From the NCBI GenBank assembly GCA_015501055.1, contig JADNYV010000416.1:1-30602 (forward strand): DNA of 30,602 nucleotides. Direction: 5' to 3'. This DNA comes from Mucidula mucida (lineage: Eukaryota; Basidiomycota; Agaricomycetes; Agaricales; Physalacriaceae). This document shows positions 19,518 through 30,209 of this stretch, in pieces; the stretch's first letter is position 1; every line of letters begins with the position of its first letter. A program made the translations under genes and the position numbers. The notes below the pieces were generated by a model. The model had not been told where the DNA came from. It did no database searches and was given only the letters and a program-made list of their open reading frames with translations.

Positions 19518-20181
19518 TCATACGGACATAACCGACAATGGTTGTCCATCCACCTCAACAGGTTCCGCGGAAACCAAGACAGTAACCCAGTGTGCCCAGT
19601 TCGTAGTCGACGGATTCTTCCAAGCATGCAAACCGCCTTTCATTACGACAACGTCCCCTGGCGTTTTGATATGCGTCTCTGACCCATCCTCCATCATAAG
19701 AATCAGCTCCCCTTCAACTAGACGATGTTAGTCCAGTGGCAATATCGATAACGTTGCCTACCGAGGATGTTGTAATCCTGGGATGAGGAGCGATGCTTCA
19801 CGTTAATCAGATAATGGTGCTGACATGGCTCGCCACGACTGACCATGGGGGTGACTCCTCCGGGACACAGAAGAGTCGCTCCGGTATTTGCTCCTGGTCC
19901 CTTTGGAAGCAGATTCAGATTGTTCGGATCTAGCTCTCTTTCAGCCCCATCTATACTTCAATCGAGATCAATATGGTCAATAGAGGAGAAAGAGCTACAA
20001 GTACCCACGAGGAGTTATTGTCTTTGGTCGGTAGACCGTCTTCAATAATGTAGATGGTCGCTACTTTCGCTCCCAATGACGGGATATCGTGCCACTGCTG
20101 TTTGCTATCGATTTGTATGCATGCTTGCCCATCTTCGTTGTGAGAAGTAACGATACGACGAGTGTTGGGTGGGGTAGACAT
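19518..20181 (-). CDS. Small cupin-fold protein, copy 2
   Basis: Apparently identical to the gene at 9046-9709, including the four exons, the two His-bearing cupin motifs and the TATATAA box upstream. Both copies keep the full gap to the PEX16 stop, so both should carry the same promoter. If the duplication is real the cell has two doses of this gene. Confidence 0.8.
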
Positions 20182-20336
20182 GATGGTTTGTTCACAAGTG
20201 GAAATCAGAGTCTCGGGCCGTTGCCCGTGGAGGTGTATGAGCTGGCAGTGGATCTTATATAAAGCAGATAAAGTACAACAAGCCCTCGACGCGAAGTCTA
20301 CCGTACACGTACTCATGGTGCAGTATCTTTAACTTA

Positions 20337-21695
20337 TTAGACAAGGCCACATGAATTCAAAGACGCGGACGTACAATAATAATACTCGTCGATGAGCGGT
20401 ATCCAGTCCTTCAACAACGCACCGAAGAGACCAATCAGCGGAGTGTGCATAGTACGGTCTGCGACAGCGTCCAATTTGGGTCTAAAAGAGATATGAGGCA
20501 AATTTGCGAAACAAACGTTTGACATACCTTGTATATGTTTTCCAAATGGAATCGCGAAGTAGATACCAAAGCATATCTCTATCTCTCCGCGCATATTCTG
20601 CGCGTTCCAATTGGGCAGAGGAGGGAGGGCTGCGACGCAGACTTCGCGAAACCAGCTCCAAGGCAAGCGCAGTAGATAACGCCTTACTCTTATGATTCTT
20701 GGAAAACAATAAACCAGCTGATGCGGATTGATCAGAAGGCTAAGCTTGACAAGAGAAAGAGATTCTTACCATAGACCAAAGGCCGGAGAATGTAAATGAT
20801 TTCTGCAGCCCATTCTTGGGGAGAGGACATAGATCTAACCAGGGTTAGTGATGGTTTTACTGAATCGGTAGTTAAAGCTTTGGGGAGCAAGTAGTCTTCC
20901 ACTGCTGTATTCGAGCGCGTGGGGGGAGGAGATATTAACGGATGTGGTAAGGGTGCATGGTTGTTCTTCAAGTGATCGGGAGTGGCTGAAGGGGAGACGG
21001 ATGGGCTGGAAGGCGCGAGAGTTGGAGAAGATGCATTTGAAGGCGGAACTTGGGGTACTGAAGTAGGATCAAACTCTCGTTCTGGGATTGGAGGCGAAAG
21101 CAGAGGTTTTCGTGTGATCCGTATCATAAGAAGGCGAAGGACAGCTCTACGCTTTTAATCAGGATGTGAACGAGGCAGAGATATGAAGCGAGACGCACTT
21201 GATGACCTCGAGGAGGAGAATGCCTCGCCATCTACTTTGATTCGATACCTTGCGGCGTAGGCCCATTTCCACGACTAACTCGGTGAAACGGATGAGTTCA
21301 AGCGAGCGGGCGGCCCATTTGTAAACGTCGCTCTTAACGGACCACGCCCTGGTGAAACGAGAGTGTAGTGATGGAGGTATGAGAGGTCTGTATCTGGGAT
21401 TCGATTGGACGACCTTGGCCAGCAGTGTATCATGATACATGCTCATCACGTTGAGCAACGTCGAGACTACGTGGCGATTAGGACACGCGGTAGAATACAG
21501 GAATTGAACGCACGAGCCTCGGACGCCAGCTCTGCGTCCTTGAACCGGCCTGGCAGAAACCATGTTACCTTGAAGGCAATAAGTACAAGTCGTGCGGAAG
21601 TGAGAAAACCAAGATACCGAGCGCAATGTCGACTCCAACGACGAGATGGTCGACACGTTTTTGATGAGAAAAGATTCGTACGCAGCGACAGCCAT
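20337..21695 (-). CDS. PEX16: Peroxisomal membrane biogenesis protein Pex16 (intact copy)
   Basis: Peroxin acting in early peroxisome membrane assembly and membrane-protein import. About 370 aa from ATG 21695 (MAVAAYESFLIKNVSTISSL). Exons splice in frame through LRSVTWFLPGRFKDAELASE, ALSTLLNVMSMYHDTLLAKV, SDVYKWAARSLELIRFTELV and RWRGILLLEVIKAVLRLL. Then comes a long Ser/Pro-rich insert (SPTLAPSSPSVSPSATPDH), EWAAEIIYILRPLVYAGLL, ALALELVSRSLRR, and the C-terminal block DRDMLWYLLRDSIWKTYTR - PKLDAVADRT - IGLFGALLKDWIPLIDEYYY. This matches the Pex16 family along its length. It is the only complete copy: two other fragments of its 3' end lie at 9865-10110 and 18793-18988. The retroelement junction in the left copy corresponds to the bond at 20582/20583. 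Confidence 0.9.
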
Positions 21696-22072
21696 GCTGG
21701 CGCGCTGGAGGTGGGCAAGAGAGAAAGACCTGGAGAGCCTGGGGTAGTGACCGAGTAACACATGCTTGCCGGTAATCGGCTGAGCGATCCATTCAATAGA
21801 CGGCGTTCTTTGCAAAGGATCTGCAATGCTAGCATGCTATTTGTATGTCAAGTAACAGACAGTAGTAATCGCAGTCAAAGTGTTCAAATTTGTTGCAAGC
21901 TTTTCAAGGCTTTCTCAAGGCACCTCAGGTTCAAACTCGCTTCGTGCCTCGAGGCAGAAAAGTGACTGATATCGTCAATTCGTTACGGGACAACGTCCAC
22001 CACGAGGAGCTCGCCTGCATATAAATCGAGCGACCCACTGTCCGCCCATCCGTTTCGTATGAGTTCATTCAT
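21696..22072. promoter_or_regulatory. Divergent promoter region, PEX16 / 22073 gene
   Basis: 377 bp between two divergent ATGs. A TATAAA at 22020-22025 sits about 48 bp upstream of the ATG at 22073 and is a plausible core promoter for that gene. Nothing clear was seen for PEX16. Confidence 0.4.
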
Positions 22073-23730
22073 ATGCACCAGTCCCCAGTCCATTTCCCGC
22101 CTGATTACTACCGTGTCAGCCCTGTCCGCGGCCAACTAGAGGCCTATGATCCTTCATCGCCTCGTAACTGGAGATACATCCAGACCACAGACACACCTAA
22201 TGAGCTCCGCGTGAGTCATAGCCCTCGCCAGATTTTACGTCCAGCTTACGCTCGGCGCGCAACAGGTACTTTTACCGCCTGCAGTATCGTCCCAGTACGA
22301 GCAGCTGCTGAAGCTTGAGCTCGCCGAACTTTCTAAACGCCCTTCGGTGCAATGGGAGCGCATTCTCGAAATACGACATCTCAAGGATCGCATGATTAGA
22401 AAATGTCAGCGCCTCTCCCGCATCCTCCCTCCCAAACGCATCGGCCGGGGCGAATCTTTCGTTTTCCAAAGCCTTATTGCGCCAGAGGATTTCCGCCTCA
22501 AGGAAATGGAAAACTGGTTCCAATTGGAGGCCCGCTCTGCAAAGAGCATTCCGGCTCCCGTACCACTGAAGAGCAAGCCTGTTCTCCAGCGGCCGGTAAT
22601 TCCCCTCCAGAAAGTCGTTGCTCGCAATACATGTTGCGCTCGCTGCTCGCGATCAACTGAACCTGCGATTGTTTTGCCTATGCCAGTACCGTCTCCGGGG
22701 CAGCCTGTCTCATCCAAAGGTGCTCACCCTGAGGATCATCCGCCCAGCCTGCATGCTGCAAAGCGTTCACCCTCGCCTGGCCGTTCGCACGCGCCGGAGC
22801 GGAGACCGCACGTATCGGAACACTCTCATGCTGAAGAGGTCGAGGATGACATTGAACTTACGCGTCCTCCAGACGCGCCAGACGGATCGCGCTCCCCAAG
22901 TCCCGACCCACTTCCATATCGGGCACCCTCTCCTGAACTAGCAGCACTCACACCAATACCAGAAGAAGAATCTGAATCACCATTTCCTTCCACGGAAACC
23001 CCTCCTCCCGATTCTCCGACTGTTACGCAAAATCATGACGCGGAGCAGAACGAGAGCGGTTCCTCGTCCGATTCTTCCACTATCGCGCCGACGCCACCAG
23101 CATCTCCTCCTCCCCTCCCACACCTCTTGCGCATATCAGACCCCAACCTTCTCAAAGATCTCATGGAAACTGACATAATTCCCGCACCAAAGCCTATCCC
23201 AGTTCCAATAGAACCTCCACCACCCGTAAAACCTGCTTTGGCTCGCCGCAGAAGCTGCATCAAGCGTTCCAGCGGTGATTCGGTGAAGACTGTTTCTTGG
23301 GCTGACGATAGAGATATATCGGAGCAGATCGCGAAGATAGCTTTCTTCACTACTGAGCCGAGAGTCGATGAGCCAGGTTTGTAACCGCTCTTATGTGGCG
23401 TCTCATTGGTTCTCATGTCACCCTACAGAGGAAGACGACGATGACGCGATGTCTGGTATCGACTCGCTCCACCTTGAGCTCAAGAAGAGCTTGGAAGAAG
23501 CGCAAGCTGATCCATCACATTTCGAACTAGTGGAATCGCTCATCGCAGAACAAAAGGAGAAGATACGCCATGGCATACATGACACTCATCATCTTCGGAC
23601 GTCGACTTTACTGGAGAAAGGTAGAAACTCAGAACTCCACCTTGGAACGTCTCTCATCTATAACTCCTCAGTGTTAGAAGTTGACGACGATGATTCAAAA
23701 TTGTCCGACTCTGAAGACGAGGACATATGA
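22073..23730 (+). CDS. Uncharacterised acidic, Pro/Ser-rich protein with a possible PP1-docking motif
   Basis: Not recognised. Three exons (22073-22210, 22266-23376, 23429-23730) sum to 1551 nt, an intact 516-aa frame. The N-terminal part is folded-looking and charged (WRYIQTTDTPNELR, YEQLLKLELAELSKRPSVQW, RHLKDRMIRKCQRLSRILPP). The middle is disordered, with many SP and PP repeats and the acidic PIPEEESES. Near the end of exon 2, RRRSCIKR is followed by SVKTVSWADDRD; KTVSW fits the RVxF-type docking consensus for protein phosphatase 1. The C-terminus has a short helix-like part (LHLELKKSLEEA) and ends in an acidic tail, SKLSDSEDEDI. Probably a conserved basidiomycete protein; function unknown. 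Confidence 0.75.
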
Positions 23731-23818
23731 CAACTGTACGAAGGAAATGATCAAACTACGCCGGATGGAAGGATATATGTATACTATTTAACAACATGTG
23801 TCAAGTAATCACTAATTC

Positions 23819-24818
23819 TTATTCTTTATTGGAAGCCTCGCCATCTGAATCTTCATCGTCGCTGTCACCGTAGGCCGCAAGACCACCAAGACCCTTGCTT
23901 GCCGCTTCAAGTTCTTCGGCCTGCTTCAAGTCACGACCCGTCGACGCTCGGATTATTCTCCATCGGCGCTTCCATCGCCCTTTGAGAAATGCAAACGCCG
24001 GTTGTTTCTCACCAAAGTCCACTAGAATCTTCATCTCCATCTGGGTGGGGTTTGGTGCCAGCAGAATGAGCTTTGCCGTCTTCTCCATAACTTGTTTGAC
24101 AGAATCATCCGGCTAAGACATACCTGAGCTTTAAGTGAAGGGAGTCTATCTGCAACTCACCTCTTCGTCGCTCCCACCCCAGACGTCTTCTTCTTCTTCT
24201 TCTTCTTCTTCTTCTTCAATGCGTGCACGTAAACGCGCCTCCTGCGCTTGGCTCAATAAACGGCGACGTTTTTCCCGTCGATAATCATCTGTTTCTTCCG
24301 GCGAGAAGAAGAACGTGTCTTCAGAGTCTGATGGAAGATCTGACCAACCGGCGGGTGACTCTGAACGAGCATCCATGCCTTTCGGATTGTTTACGTGAAG
24401 CGAATCCAGGAGTAGACGGACATCATATCTGGAAAAGTCAAGTTAAGTACGAAACAGGACATGAAAAGCAACTATAGGTACAATTATGTCAGTATGCAAG
24501 CCGTGAGAGGTTCGACAAGCTACTACGAGTGTATTCTTATGTCTTTTCAGAACAAACATACCTGTCTACCCAGACTTCCGGAACCATTTCAGACCCAACG
24601 TTGTGGTCTACATAACCAATTCGTATGAGGGCGCACCCTGGCTTTCCGATCGAAGTGGACTCTAGAGACGCGGCAAATGCAGCACCTCGAGAACCACGGA
24701 CAACATCAGCCTCGTGGGCTTGAAAGTACAGTGCACCATGCGCGACGCGCCTGCTATCATCGCCAAGCGCTGCAGATTCCGTCCTGGCGCGGTTCTTGCG
24801 TTTCCGCGATGGTGACAT
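23819..24818 (-). CDS. SWAP/SFSWAP-like splicing regulator (DRY_EERY N-terminus plus SURP-like module)
   Basis: Three exons (24818-24562, 24428-24161, 24112-23819) sum to 819 nt, an intact 272-aa frame. N-terminus is basic (MSPSRKRKNRAR). The block GYVDHNVGSEMVPEVWVDRY-DVRLLLDSL, with the DRYDVR signature, matches the suppressor-of-white-apricot N-terminal (DRY_EERY) domain. Then comes EETDDYRREKRRRLLSQAQE, a run of about ten Glu encoded by a GAA/TTC trinucleotide repeat (24186-24216), and a SURP-like module VMEKTAKLILLAPNPTQMEM - KQPAFAFLKGRWKRRW. It ends in an acidic tail. Family members regulate alternative splicing. It is short and has one SURP-like module, where animal SFSWAP has two and an RS domain; the SURP call is the weaker part. 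Confidence 0.65.
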
Positions 24819-25258
24819 AGTGCAAAGCTCACTTGGTCAAAGCGGGTGTGAAAGTGAGAAAGATCGCTGAAATAGGCAGGTGTACACATCAGATGTGCGT
24901 GATACAGGCACAGACATACCGTCATAGTGCTACTCCTGTGTTGCTCAAAGGACATCTATTCCTCGCTGCGAACGAGCGGGGATGTACTACTTCTGGGTAT
25001 GCACAGCATCAGCTGAATCGCCTCTTTCCAATGAACCTGGGGATGGGAACCTTTGACCTGGTCGATGGCCTGAATTTCGTCTGTTTTTGACATTAGACAA
25101 CGGGCAGTGGGGCCTTCCTTTACCGATGGACACGGTGGCCATGCTATAATAAGGTTGCCAGTTTGCAACATCTCTATCTATCCCCCGTATACGCGCCGGG
25201 TAAGTAATCCCTTGCACAACATGTACTTGTTTTCTGACATGAAGTCTATAGCGCTACC
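24819..25258. promoter_or_regulatory. Divergent promoter region, SWAP-like / F-box-like
   Basis: 440 bp between two divergent start codons. A possible TATA-type motif, TATAATAA, lies at about 25145, some 115 bp upstream of the ATG at 25259. The 85-codon open frame at 24833-25090 has no recognisable similarity and is taken as chance. Confidence 0.35.
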
Positions 25259-26143
25259 ATGGACGTGATCCAACCTTTCCCAGACATGCCCTTGGACATT
25301 CTCCGTGAAATATTCGAGTTCGCGTCGACTTCATCGCGACAAACTGCTGTCAGTCTCACCTTGGTCTCGTCCTTTGCACGACATTGGACCCTCCCTATCA
25401 TCTACCGAAACGTAGTTCTAATCTCAGCTCGCGCAGTCACAAGCTTTCTGGAAGCTATATCAGACTCTACGCGTTCGAATCTCACACCCTACGTTCCACT
25501 CTGTCGCAGGGTAAAAACCCTCGGCATCTTTGCGCTTGGACCGATGCCGTCCATCCAGAAAATCATCTCCTATTGTACCGACATGCAAAGTCTGGCGTGC
25601 GGTTTCTCTCTGCGCAGCTACAGCCATCACGTTGCCTTACAGCCCTCCCCAATCCACCCGTCTCAAGCCAGTGGTCCACTAGAGAAGCATTTTCTTGGGC
25701 TCTCCTGTCGAGATGGTATCCCCTTCTCTTTGATATCGTCGAATACGACACACTTGCACCTCCAGATATCCATGGACGTCTTGCCCTCCGTAACATCGGT
25801 CCTAGGGCATCTGCCAGGGTTAACTCACCTTGCGTTGAGCATCCCCACGAACTCCTCTGCATCATTGGAAATCGTTCAGATGGCGCTGGCGGGTCTGCTG
25901 GACATAAGTTCAGAGCTCCAAGTCTTGTACATGCAAGTCATGGGCTCAAGGAATCTCGAGTTTGTTGAATCCCTCGAAGCATGGAAGTTGAGCAGGATGG
26001 CAGGAGAGAAAGGTCAAAGGAGCGAGCGTCTCGTCATATCTAAAGCACCAATATCAGTGGTCAAGCAGTGGGGCGAGACTGCAGGTGGTGGACTGTGGGA
26101 GGAAGCAGAAAGAGAAATACAGAGCCGATGCGGTGATATCTAA
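25259..26143 (+). CDS. F-box-like protein
   Basis: Single exon, 294 aa. The N-terminus FPDMPLDILREIFEFASTSS with LTLVSSFARHWTLPIIYRNV is an F-box-like motif of the divergent kind abundant in mushroom genomes; these proteins are expected to bind Skp1 and recruit targets to SCF ubiquitin ligases. The rest has leucine-rich stretches (VTSVLGHLPGLTHLALSIPT, LLDISSELQVLYMQVMGSR) that hint at irregular LRR-like repeats. The substrate is unknown. Confidence 0.75.
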   Translation: MDVIQPFPDMPLDILREIFEFASTSSRQTAVSLTLVSSFARHWTLPIIYRNVVLISARAVTSFLEAISDSTRSNLTPYVPLCRRVKTLGIFALGPMPSIQKIISYCTDMQSLACGFSLRSYSHHVALQPSPIHPSQASGPLEKHFLGLSCRDGIPFSLISSNTTHLHLQISMDVLPSVTSVLGHLPGLTHLALSIPTNSSASLEIVQMALAGLLDISSELQVLYMQVMGSRNLEFVESLEAWKLSRMAGEKGQRSERLVISKAPISVVKQWGETAGGGLWEEAEREIQSRCGDI

Positions 26144-26237
26144 TGACCTAGCGTACATCCCACAATTAGTATATAGATAATTATAAGCTACTTTCTGGTA
26201 TGCAATGTCCCGGTATATAAAGCGCGCGCAAGTGAAG

Positions 26238-28644
26238 CTATAAAGCGACATCGCGTCGTCTTTTAGCTCGTCGCCACCAATAACGGGCGAGAAATAGATA
26301 CGCGACTAAGACGAGAAACACAAGGGCGACAATCACGCCAAATGCGTTATGAGGATAGGCTGGTGTTAAACCGTTGGCGGGAACAGTCACGTTGGTAGAC
26401 ACAACACCTACGCCACATTTAGCAACAATGAAGAAAAGCCGAGGCAACATCGCCCACCGTAGATCGGTTGAACACAGAGAACGCCCACAGACACCACGGT
26501 AAGAAAAATAAGAGCCTTATCGATACCAGACTTCGTCATCTGAGCTGTCGTCCGCAGTTGTGCCAAGTAGATAGGATGCGATTGGCTTAACATGCGTTCG
26601 TAATGGGCCAACGAGTGCTGTAATGTGAGAATATGATCTATTGGCTCAACAGTTTACACAACATGACGGGTGAGAACAGAGCTTCTCACCATGCACATCG
26701 CCCATATGAATAGCAATTTCTGCCGCGTCCTCGCGCTTGTCTTCGGGGCTGGCAGCACCACCTAATAAAAGCCGTTTTCTAATTTGTAGAATGATGTCGG
26801 ACTTCACAGCCAGCAAGCGCGTCAGCGATGTGACCAGCCGTCTAGCCTTTGCCATGCGCCTAAGTGTCGAAGAGGTAGGACTTGGGGACTTCGAAGCTTC
26901 CTCGTGTTCGTGAGGCTTTGTGGGACTCCGGCGTCCAAATCGTCGCAGTCTCCGAAGTAGCATCGGAAGTGGTGGTCGAGGAAGTTCAAAACGTGTGGTC
27001 CTTTTAGGAGGACTCCCAGATTTCTTTTCCGATAAGCTACTCGTATCATCTTTTTCGTTGAGAGTTCGGTCTGACTGGACAGGCGAAGACGCAGTGTTAC
27101 TAGCCGAGCTGGAGGTCCCGGAATCAGCCGCAGCAACTGTATTTTCAAAGACCAGATCCTCGATGGCTATGACTTCCTTCTCAATCTCTTCCAGGAATGG
27201 GAAGAAGGAATCAACTACGGAATCCAGTAGACCATGAGCAATCCAGGCTGTAAGACGCGAGCAGAGGGTTAGATGAAAGAGACTTTGAAAGACACGTAAC
27301 TCACATGAAGACAGACTTTGAAGACCCTCCAGCATGAACAAACGATTTCGCACTCGATCAGTGTGTTCTGGACCAAGTTTAGCACTAAGCAGAGGTCTGG
27401 ACGGACGAGGCTAACCCGACATGTCTGTGAAATGAAACTAGAGCAAGGTCAACAGTAACCCAGAAAGCTAGTCATGTTACGCACAGAACAAATGCCTTCG
27501 TTGAAGACCACAACGTAAAGATTAGCCTCGCCGAGTATTCCTTCATCTGGGCGGTTGGCCGTGTGTTCGCCTCCCTTTTCCGCCGCGGTAGCGAGGCGGT
27601 CGTGGATAGCCGTATTCTCCATGGCACGAAAGGATACGAAATAATAGCCCAGTCTGGGAAAGACCTCGACTTTCTCGCGAGGATCCTGTTGCAGTATATC
27701 CTCCAAAGTTAACGGATGGAGATGCAAAAGCTAAAGGGGATGTTATCACACGCGTCAAACACACAAGTCAAGCAAGCGAACCTTCCCAATGGATTGCATA
27801 TCTGCAGATGTGGGGGACGCGACATCCAGGTACCATGTGTTGGGCGTGCTCAAATCCAACGCCGCCTGCACCTCTCGCTTTTTGCCCTTCCTTGACCGGC
27901 TGCCTACTTGCGTGAGATCGGTGAAAGAAGCAGGTCGACTGGGAATTTTCATAGATTCAGGAAGCATAAAGTCTTGATGGAGCGGGGCCGGAGATGGCGA
28001 TGGTGATGGAGATTGAGCTGCACGGCTGCGCGCTTCATTCCGACGAGCCTTGGACGCTCTTCTGAGAGCACTGTCGAGTTGGCCGAGTACGAATGGTAAC
28101 GAGGAGCTGAGTGTCATTCGCTGGGGATCATGTAGGCTTTGTTGTACATCCTCAGCGGCGACAAAAGCGCGGTACGCAGGGGTAGATAGAGACAGAACTG
28201 GCGTGGCACTTGCCTCAATTCCTCTCTAGCTTTAATCAAGCTAATTCGCGCTGCTATATCCCGCTCCGACTGGTCACTGTGAAAATTGCCCATGCTCGGG
28301 CGTCGTCGCCTGCGCCGAGCTATTTGTGAGCGGGAAAGAGTGTTGATTGACGACCGAGAAGATGATGAAGACGAGGACGACGAAGACGAGCTTCCTCTCG
28401 CCCAGTGAGTGATTGCATGTTCAAGAACATTTGCGATTGCACCCAAACGAGCGACACCCAGGAATGAGCCCGACGACGATGAGCTCGACGATGAAGCGGA
28501 TGAAAGAGAGCTAGGCCGTGGCGACGACGGTGGAATGGAGCCTCTGTAGATGTCGTCGTCGTCGTCGTCGTCCATATCATTTTCGTCGTCGCGGTCGTCG
28601 TGGAAATGTACTGGGATTGTAGGGTTAACGTCGGGCAGGGACAT
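26238..28644 (-). CDS. CorA-like Mg2+ transporter with a variant GMN motif
   Basis: Membrane divalent-cation transporter of the CorA superfamily. About eight exons, all joins checked keep frame. N-terminal cytosolic part is disordered: Asp runs (28550-28571), Ser runs (28350-28410) and Pro/Ser. The folded part begins near NTWYLDVASPT and has LHPLTLEDILQQDPREKVEV, FPRLGYYFVSFRAM and NLYVVVFNEGICSFHF, all typical of the CorA funnel. A long helix region with Ser/Lys-rich insert follows, then HDHILTLQHSLAHYERMLSQ and SGIDKALIFLTVVSVGVLCV (TM1). After it the loop reads VVSTNVTVPANG, so the usual Gly-Met-Asn is Ser-Thr-Asn here. TM2 is NAFGVIVALVFLVLVAYLFL, ending in a basic tail RRAKRRRDVAL. Resembles the fungal Alr/Mnr2-like branch; location in the cell is not decided. 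Confidence 0.82.
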
Positions 28645-28757
28645 TATCGGTCAGCTCGATGGCTGCTGTGGCCGCCGACGCCAGCCAGGATGTTTACCGA
28701 ATAGAGAGCATGTAAGTTGAAGAAACACCAAGTTGAGTTATATGAATTGATGATCGA

Positions 28758-30098
28758 CTACTCTATTTTGCGCCGTTTATTGAATCGTCCTTCACCCTGC
28801 CCATTCTCTCGCGGGGCACTACGCTTCTGTCCAAACGGCCTTGATTTCTTTTCTTTTTGGCCAATCTTCTTCTGTCTCTTTTCAATAGCCTTTTTCACTG
28901 CTCGCTCTCCGCCAGAGGCTGCAAGGGCCTCGTAACGAGCCTTGGTTAACATCGTCTTTTTCTCCGCTGTGAGAGTGTGAATATCGGATAGATGATGCAA
29001 AACATAACCACTAACACTCTTTCATATACCACGATTGCTTTCCTTGTTGCCTCTTTTCCTTCTCGTCCTTCTTCACGCGTTGCAAAGCCTCCCGTTCAAT
29101 CTGAGTACGTTTATCTCTGTTGACGTTACTCTCTGCTCGCTTCACAGCAAGTTCGAGTTTCGATACCTCTGCCTCTCGCTCTTCACGCAAATGTTTCGGA
29201 GACGATTGTAGGAGCTTTCGCGCAAGCTTCGCGTTCTCTCGAAGCGTCTGTAGTTCATTCTTATGCGCGTCAAATAAGAACGAATAGTTGGTCGAGAATT
29301 TCTCAGACGAGAATTCTCCAGAAAGAGGCAAAAATCTTGGATCTCTTGCTTGCTATTGCACGATTCAGCTTCAAATGACACTAACCACAGTCTTACTTAC
29401 GACTGTCTTGACGTCAACAACGGTCCTTTTTCTGCTGACCGGGCGTTTGGAGGTCACTTCAACAGGGCTAAGAACGTGACAGTGTGAACAAGCAGCATTT
29501 CGCACGAATTGACGACATACGCATGCTTACTGACGCGAGACTGAATGACCGGCTTGGGATGCGCAGACCATTCGACTACCTCTTTTCCTTTTCCCTTTCA
29601 GAAGCTGGTTGAGGCCGATCCTCGTCTTCATCTTCATCGGAGCTTTCTATAGCCTCGGCCCGAAGCAAAGTTCGTTGTGCGTTGGCGCAATGTACCATGG
29701 ATAAGGTGGATAAATCTGAGCGCCGAGGTCATTGGGTATCGTATACCAAGGTGAAGGTCCAACCTTTTTGTACTGCGCTCTAAACATATGCTGAGTGTTT
29801 GAAGAGACAGCAGCATAAAAACTCACCGATGTCGATGGACCAGCCTCTGGTTCTTCATCAGCTGCTGCCATCATCTTCATCGTCGACCCACTGGACTACT
29901 CTGGGTGATCTGCGTCTTCCGAGTCGTCCGCGCTGATTTCGGCACTTTCATCGTCGTCTGTATCACTTTCTTGCTGACTGGCTGCCTGAGGTTCATCTGA
30001 AGCTGAGGATTCGTTCGAGACTTCACTAGTCTCCTTTGCAGAGATTTTGCTGTGCTTTGTGTGGAGCGGCGCGTTGTGGGCCGTGGACGACGAGCCAT
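28758..30098 (-). CDS. RRP36: rRNA biogenesis protein Rrp36 (frame breaks in the N-terminal half)
   Basis: Nucleolar protein needed for early cleavages of pre-rRNA in the small-subunit processome. The C-terminal half is clear: PVEVTSKRPVSRKRTVVDVK, then RDPRFLPLSGEFSSEKFSTN, YSFLFDAHKNELQTLRENAK, KAESNVNRDKRTQIEREALQ-like coiled coil (AVKRAESNVNRDKRTQIERE), KQSWYMKE joined to SEKKTMLTKARYEALAASGG, and a basic tail ending NKRRKIE. The N-terminus (MARRPRPTTRR from 30098) is followed by an acidic stretch (DTDDDESAEISADDSEDADH) in another frame, VVQWVDDEDD in a third, and DLSTLSMVHCANAQRTLLRA further on. A missing G in the GGG run near 29597 breaks SER..KGKEVVEWSAHPKP. At least two one-base deletions are needed, so the exact model upstream of 29600 is uncertain. 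Confidence 0.8.
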
Positions 30099-30209
30099 GG
30101 ATTGGGGATATGGAAAGAATGGATGTCACATGACAGCCTCGCGATCTCCTTCCCGTTCAGCTTCCGTTCCGGAGTACGCGGATACTCTTCTCTCCTAACC
30201 TCCATCTAG

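Larger units (their letters stand above)
18988..20582. repeat. Direct repeat, right copy (1595 bp)
   Basis: Partner of 8516-10110. On its right it runs without a break into the rest of PEX16, so this copy is in its native context at that side; the left copy is native at its SDR side. Confidence 0.93.

Noticed and set aside
22059..22140. Upstream ATG at 22059 as start of the 22073 gene
   Set aside because: It is in another frame that ends quickly; the ATG at 22073 opens the frame that splices through all three exons.
24186..24216. TTC trinucleotide repeat as a separate regulatory repeat
   Set aside because: It simply encodes the poly-Glu run of the SWAP-like protein.
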